This document shows positions 4,380-8,147 of a stretch of DNA of 8,147 nt, piece by piece; position 1 is the stretch's first letter; every line of letters starts with the position of its first letter. A model generated the notes under the pieces. The model saw only the letters and a list, made by a program, of their open reading frames with translations, was not told the origin of the DNA and searched no databases. The stretch comes from Thermoplasmatota archaeon (GTDB taxonomy: Archaea; Thermoplasmatota; Thermoplasmata; UBA10834). The DNA lies in the NCBI GenBank assembly GCA_030836605.1, contig JAUPMC010000016.1:1-8147 (forward strand), read 5' to 3'. The translations under genes and the position numbers were made by a program.

Positions 4380-7013
4380 ATGACCGATGGATTCATTCGT
4401 CTTTCTGAGCTCGACACGTGCGATTCGCGCACAGTGGGCGGGAAGGCGGCGAACCTCTACGAGCTCATGTCCGCCGGATTCCCAGTCCCCGAAGGGCTAG
4501 TCGTACCTGTGCAGCAGTACGACCTGTTCATGAAGGCCCATGGCCTCGGGGACATTATCGCTGCCATCCTGCAGGAGACGGATTGGTCTCGCAGCGACTC
4601 CCTCTCCCTCGCCTCCAAGAGGATAAAAGAGCTCGTCATCTCGGCCCCGGCCGACAGCCGTCTCGCGGACGACATCTCGGCCGAGCTTCGACTCGCTGGG
4701 CCGGACGCTCTCTGGGCCGTCCGGTCATCAGCGGTGGCGGAGGACCGGGCGGACGCGTCCTTCGCGGGGCAGCAGGATTCGTACCTGAACGTGAGGACCG
4801 ATGATGTCCCCGAGATGGTCAGGCGCTGCTGGGCGTCCTATTGGAACGAGCGCGCGATGGCGTACAGGAACGACTCTCGGGTAGACCATCTCGAGCACGG
4901 CATCGCCGTCGTGGTGCAGAGGATGGTCGACGCGAGGTCGGCGGGGATACTGTTCACGGTCGACCCCGTCCGAGGGAGGAGCGACAGGATGCTCATCGAG
5001 GCCAGCTGGGGCCTCGGGGAGGCCATCGCGTCCGGAATCGTCACCCCTGACAGGTTCGAGTGCGACAGGGCATCCGGCGAGGTCCTCCAGAGGTCCGTGA
5101 GCGATAAGACGAAGGAGGTCCGGCTGGGCCAGCATGGGAGCGAGGTCAGGGATGTCAGGCCCGAGGACAGGCGCGTCCCGTCAGTATCGGACGCCGAGGT
5201 CAGGCTGCTGGCGGACGTCGGCATCAGGGTCGAGAGGCATTTCGGCAGGCCGCAGGACATCGAGTGGGCCATCGAAGGGGACAGCGTGTTCCTGCTGCAG
5301 TCCAGGCCAGTCACCACGGTCCCTGGGGACGAGACGCTGCTCTGGACCAGGGCTTACGGGGACGAGTACTGGGCCGATGTCACCTCGCCGCTGTTCTTCT
5401 CCCTGTTGGGGGCGTACCTCACGGACATAGTGAACCACGAAGGGGCCAGGATCATGGGGTACAAGTCCCTGACCGACGGGGAGCTCATCAGGGTCCACAA
5501 AGGGCACGTCTACTTCAGCTCGGCGGTGCTCGAGGAGGTGTTCACATACAACCCGAAGTTCTCCCGCACCAGGGAGCTGCTGAACTACTTCCCCGAGGCG
5601 GACCAGGCCAGGATAGCGAACGCCGACACGAAGCTGCTCAGGAGGCTGCTGGCGGAGCTGAGGATCGCGGTCCTGGACCACGATGGCATGATCACCAGGA
5701 CGGACAAGGCCTACAGGAAGTGGGCCGTGCGGTTCCTCGAGGACATGAAGAGGTTCGACGCGCTGGACCTTCGCGCGCTCGACGACGGACAGCTGCGGGG
5801 GGAGTTCGATTCGATGGAGAAGTCCCTCCTGAAACACTACAGGCTCATCAGGTACGGCATGGTCACCCACAGCATCGGGATGAACCTGATGTTGAAGAGG
5901 TGGCTGACCGACTGGCTGGATGACCGGTCTGGCGCGCTGTACTCCAAACTCATCTCAGGGCTCCCGGACAACAGGACGATACAGACGAACATCGCCCTCG
6001 CCAAGCTCGCGAGGCTCGCGAAGGAGGACGGGGACGTGTTGAGACCCCTGACGACGCTTTCGTCAAGTGAGTTCCTCGTGAGGATGCGGAACGACAAGGG
6101 ACTCGACGCATACGCCTCGGCCTTCGATTCGTTCATCAGCGAGTACGGCCACAGGTCCCACACGAGGGAGATATTCTTCCCGAGGTGGAAGGACGACCCG
6201 ACGCTCGTAGTCGACGTCATCAGGTCGCTCGTGGGCTCGAGCAGGCTCGACCTCGAGGAGCTCGAGAGGAGGAAGATCGCGGAGAGGCGGGAGGCCGAGC
6301 GGGACATACTGGGCCGCGTGTCGAGGCTGAGATGGGGCTTCGGCAAGAAGGTCATCTTCAAGACGGTGCTGAAATACGCCCAGATATACCTCGTCTTCCG
6401 GGAGAACCAGCGGTTCTACCTCGACCATCAGATTCTCCGCCAGAGGAGGCTCTTCATGGAATATGGGAGGAGGCTCCACGAGCGCGGACTCCTGTCCGAC
6501 CCGACGGACGTGTTCTTCCTGAGCAAGGAGGAGGTGTTCGACGCGGCGGGCGGCAGGGCGCAGGGGGACATCAAGGCCTTGACCGGCTCCAGGAGGAAGG
6601 AGTTCGAGACATACAGGAACATACTCCCCCCGAAGTTCCTCAGGGGCGACCGCGAGTTCGACGACACGGTCTCGAAGCAGGGGGACTCCCTCCGGATCAC
6701 GGGGACCTCGGCGAGTCCAGGCATCGTCACGGGGACCGTGAGGGTCGTGGAGTCGATTGAACAGGTGTCCGAGCTCCTCGAAGGGGAGATATTGGTGACC
6801 TTGAACACCGACCCCGGTTGGACGGCGGTCTTCTCGAAGCTCGGGGGGCTCGTCACGGAGACCGGCGGGATACTGTCCCACGGGGCGGTGGTCTCGAGGG
6901 AGTACGGGATACCAGCGGTCACCGCGGTCATGGGGGCCACGAAGATGTTGAGGACAGGGCAGAGGATCACGCTAGACGGGAACGAGGGAACCATAGTCCT
7001 GCAGGAGGCCTGA
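4380..7013 (+). CDS. Rifampicin-phosphotransferase-like ATP-dependent dikinase (PEP synthase superfamily), substrate unknown
   Basis: Cytoplasmic 877-residue protein. The N-terminal PPDK/PEP-synthase ATP-grasp domain (1-315) has GGKAANL (20-26, K22), AVRSSAVAEDRADASFAGQQ (113-132, R115), LFTVDPV (191-197), GLGEAIASGIVTPD (211-224), IEW (294-296) and QSRP (307-310). A mainly helical middle domain (about 320-765) contains the family's YGHR (589-592) and PRW (601-603). The C-terminal swivelling domain (about 770-877) holds TDPGWTAVF (810-818) and TGGILSHGAVVSREYGIPA (828-846) with catalytic histidine H834. There is no PEP/pyruvate TIM barrel. Length and order match rifampicin phosphotransferase (about 865 residues), in which ATP gives AMP, phosphate and a phosphorylated substrate through phosphohistidine. 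By homology it phosphorylates a small molecule; rifampicin is improbable as the natural substrate in an archaeon. The ATG is chosen because the family N-terminus starts there. The next gene begins 3 bases after the stop and is clearly co-transcribed. Confidence 0.88.
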   Translation: MTDGFIRLSELDTCDSRTVGGKAANLYELMSAGFPVPEGLVVPVQQYDLFMKAHGLGDIIAAILQETDWSRSDSLSLASKRIKELVISAPADSRLADDISAELRLAGPDALWAVRSSAVAEDRADASFAGQQDSYLNVRTDDVPEMVRRCWASYWNERAMAYRNDSRVDHLEHGIAVVVQRMVDARSAGILFTVDPVRGRSDRMLIEASWGLGEAIASGIVTPDRFECDRASGEVLQRSVSDKTKEVRLGQHGSEVRDVRPEDRRVPSVSDAEVRLLADVGIRVERHFGRPQDIEWAIEGDSVFLLQSRPVTTVPGDETLLWTRAYGDEYWADVTSPLFFSLLGAYLTDIVNHEGARIMGYKSLTDGELIRVHKGHVYFSSAVLEEVFTYNPKFSRTRELLNYFPEADQARIANADTKLLRRLLAELRIAVLDHDGMITRTDKAYRKWAVRFLEDMKRFDALDLRALDDGQLRGEFDSMEKSLLKHYRLIRYGMVTHSIGMNLMLKRWLTDWLDDRSGALYSKLISGLPDNRTIQTNIALAKLARLAKEDGDVLRPLTTLSSSEFLVRMRNDKGLDAYASAFDSFISEYGHRSHTREIFFPRWKDDPTLVVDVIRSLVGSSRLDLEELERRKIAERREAERDILGRVSRLRWGFGKKVIFKTVLKYAQIYLVFRENQRFYLDHQILRQRRLFMEYGRRLHERGLLSDPTDVFFLSKEEVFDAAGGRAQGDIKALTGSRRKEFETYRNILPPKFLRGDREFDDTVSKQGDSLRITGTSASPGIVTGTVRVVESIEQVSELLEGEILVTLNTDPGWTAVFSKLGGLVTETGGILSHGAVVSREYGIPAVTAVMGATKMLRTGQRITLDGNEGTIVLQEA
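7003..7008 (+). promoter_or_regulatory. Ribosome binding site AGGAGG of the DUF7064/7065-like gene
   Basis: A full AGGAGG lies inside the last codons of the dikinase gene, 8 bases before the ATG at 7017. It fixes the start of the second gene and points to strong, coupled translation of this protein relative to the dikinase, whose own start lacks such a site. Confidence 0.75.
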
Positions 7014-7016
7014 CAC

Positions 7017-7928
7017 ATGCACACTGACGCAGTCCACCCGTTCGGGGAGCACCCGCACTGGAGCGAGAGTTTCTACTTCAACTTCTACGACCGGGCCAAG
7101 GATGTCTGCGGTTTCATGAGGATAGGGCTGAAGCCGAACCTGTCCATCAAGGAGATGTTCTGCTACTTCATGATGCCCGACGGCTCCGTCGTCGGCCTCA
7201 GGGAGACGGTCCCGTTCGACGGGCCTGGCCTGGCCGCCAAGGGGCTCAAGTTCGAGATGCTCGAGCCGGAGAGGCTCTGGAGACTGTGCTTCACCGGCGG
7301 CATGGAGAGGACGACCGATAGGAAGGCGAAGAAGAGCCATGTGGAGCTGGACCTGCGGTTCGAGGCGCTGAACGATGTCTTCGACTACAGGTCGTGCGTT
7401 TCCGGCCGCTCGGAGGAGGTGTCGAGCAAGGTGGCCTCCGAGCACCTAGAACAGGTCGGCAGGCTCAGGGGGAGGCTCTCGACCGGGCTGGACGACTTCG
7501 AGATCGACGCGCTCGGCGAGAGGGACCACTCGTGGGGGGTGCGCGAATGGACCGCGCCGAAGGGCTGGACATGGCTCACATGTCAGTTCTCAGAGTCGCA
7601 CGCGATCAACCTGACGAAGCTGGTCGTAGAAGGGGACGTGGTCGACGCGGGGTTCATCTTCCTGGACGGCAAGAACATCCCGATCGTGAAGGCCGACCTC
7701 AACGTGAACATGGACTTCGGCAAGAACCCCATGTCGTTCGACATGACGCTCCACGACCGCGACGGGGGCGCCCACAGGGTCTTCGGCTCCGTCATGAAGA
7801 GGGTCGTGCTGCAGTTCAAGTCCCATGACGGGGACCTCGTCTCGTCCATGAACGAGACTCTATCGCGGTACAACACTGAGGGGAAGACGGGCTACGGTAT
7901 CGCCGAGTTCCTGAGCAGGACCGAATGA
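7017..7928 (+). CDS. DUF7064/DUF7065-type protein, lipocalin-like (AttH/CrtC-like) fold, function unknown
   Basis: Soluble 303-residue protein with no signal peptide or membrane segment. Features I recognise from the DUF7064/DUF7065 group: an N-terminal HPHWSESFYFNFYD (12-25) followed by GFMRIG (32-37), EHLEQVGRLRG (142-152) at mid-protein, the hallmark GERDHSWGVREW (167-178), and a terminal TGYGIAEF (291-298). The rest alternates in the manner of a beta-rich protein, consistent with a double lipocalin-like barrel related to AttH and carotenoid 1,2-hydratase CrtC; this fold link is from memory. Conserved D170, H171, W173 and R176 may form a ligand site. It starts 3 bases after the dikinase stop with its own strong ribosome binding site, so it is very likely a functional partner, perhaps binding or converting the molecule the dikinase phosphorylates. 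Biochemical function is unknown; the assignment to the family is moderately sure and the role is inference. Confidence 0.7.
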   Translation: MHTDAVHPFGEHPHWSESFYFNFYDRAKDVCGFMRIGLKPNLSIKEMFCYFMMPDGSVVGLRETVPFDGPGLAAKGLKFEMLEPERLWRLCFTGGMERTTDRKAKKSHVELDLRFEALNDVFDYRSCVSGRSEEVSSKVASEHLEQVGRLRGRLSTGLDDFEIDALGERDHSWGVREWTAPKGWTWLTCQFSESHAINLTKLVVEGDVVDAGFIFLDGKNIPIVKADLNVNMDFGKNPMSFDMTLHDRDGGAHRVFGSVMKRVVLQFKSHDGDLVSSMNETLSRYNTEGKTGYGIAEFLSRTE

Positions 7929-7929
7929 C

Positions 7930-7952
7930 CTCGCGGCCAGCCGCGCGGCGAG
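7930..7952. terminator. Possible hairpin between convergent genes
   Basis: The 27-base gap between the convergent stops holds overlapping inverted repeats: CGCGG (7932-7936) with CCGCG (7941-7945) around a 4-base loop, or CTCGC (7930-7934) with GCGAG (7948-7952). Either could form an RNA hairpin shared by both transcripts. Archaeal termination usually relies on T-tracts, which are absent here, so the role is uncertain. Confidence 0.2.
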
Positions 7953-7955
7953 ACC

Positions 7956-8147
7956 TCATTTCCCGTCATCCGCCAACGACTCGAGGTTCCTGGCGGCCGA
8001 GGCCATCGCCGACTCGTCTCCGATGACCTCCGCCTGGAGGGCCGCCTCCTCGTAGCGCGATCTAGCGTCCTCGTATCTTCCCCTCTTCTCCTCGATGTTC
8101 CCGAACACCATGTTGACCGCGACCAGCCCGGCCCTGTCGCCCGCGGC
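7956..8147 (-). CDS. TPR-repeat protein, C-terminal fragment (cut by window edge)
   Basis: An open minus-strand frame runs from the window end to the TGA at 7956-7958, giving the last 63 residues of a longer protein. The translation contains AAGDRAGLVAVNMVFGNIEE (residues 1-20 of the fragment), then KRGRYEDARSRYEEAALQAE (21-40) and VIGDESAMASAARNLESLAD (41-60). The pattern of G-D at helix starts, N-x-G-x-I then G-x-Y-x-x-A and Y-x-x-A is the tetratricopeptide repeat signature, of the longer type seen in archaeal TPR regulators and scaffold proteins. The start lies outside the window, so length, other domains and role cannot be judged. It converges on the dikinase operon with a 27-base gap and is not part of that unit. 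Confidence 0.75.
   Translation of the reverse strand, partial: AAGDRAGLVAVNMVFGNIEEKRGRYEDARSRYEEAALQAEVIGDESAMASAARNLESLADDGK

Noticed and set aside
5181..5870. Minus-strand 229-codon frame inside the dikinase gene, and similar frames at 6063-6881 and 3631-4173
   Set aside because: Low-complexity Pro/Val/Glu/Arg-rich translations without motifs, lying wholly antisense to well-supported genes.
4380..7013. Calling the 877-residue protein PEP synthase or pyruvate phosphate dikinase
   Set aside because: The order is ATP-grasp, helical domain, then His domain at the C-terminus, with no PEP/pyruvate TIM barrel and no usual CGE active-site motif of that barrel.
4380..7013. Calling it a true rifampicin resistance gene (rph)
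   Set aside because: Architecture fits, but rifampicin targets bacterial RNA polymerase and the context is archaeal; many orphan proteins share this architecture with unknown substrates.
1..8147. CRISPR arrays, tRNA or rRNA genes, insertion sequences, att sites, toxin-antitoxin or defence genes
   Set aside because: Reading both strands showed no spaced repeats, no cloverleaf-like RNA gene, no transposase or integrase motifs and no recognised defence proteins.

Overview
The window looks archaeal, most likely a GC-rich member of the Euryarchaeota/Thermoplasmatota type. The reasons are archaeal-style TATA-like boxes upstream of three transcription units, a mix of Shine-Dalgarno-led and apparently leaderless starts, heavy AGG/AGA arginine codon use, and a channel protein whose outer domain is rich in N-glycosylation sequons. 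The lineage is an inference; no rRNA or other phylogenetic marker is present. Coding density is high, the longest stretch without a gene is 187 bases, and no mobile element, CRISPR array, tRNA or rRNA was seen.

Layout. (1) 43-2066, minus strand: a two-gene ABC-2 exporter operon, ATPase then permease, joined by a 4-base ATGA overlap. (2) 2067-2253: a divergent intergenic region with a TATA-like box on each strand and a short inverted repeat between them. (3) 2254-4269, plus strand: an MscS-family channel with a signal peptide and a large extracellular beta-rich domain, followed 21 bases later by a small stand-alone protein with two CBS domains. (4) 4380-7928, plus strand: a 877-residue ATP-dependent dikinase with the domain order of rifampicin phosphotransferase (ATP-grasp, helical substrate domain, swivelling His domain), followed 3 bases later by a 303-residue protein resembling the DUF7064/DUF7065 (AttH/CrtC-like, lipocalin-fold) group. 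(5) 7956-8147, minus strand: the C-terminal end of a TPR-repeat protein, convergent with unit 4 and cut by the window edge.

How the genes may work together. The ABC pair is a self-contained exporter of unknown substrate. The channel and CBS protein are close enough to be co-translated, which suggests adenine-nucleotide sensing linked to an osmotic or ligand-gated channel. The dikinase/lipocalin-like pair is the most interesting unit: the dikinase has the residues expected for ATP-driven phosphohistidine chemistry but lacks the PEP/pyruvate TIM barrel, so it probably phosphorylates an unidentified small, perhaps hydrophobic, molecule, and the second protein could bind or modify the same molecule. 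No known named system matches this pair to my knowledge.
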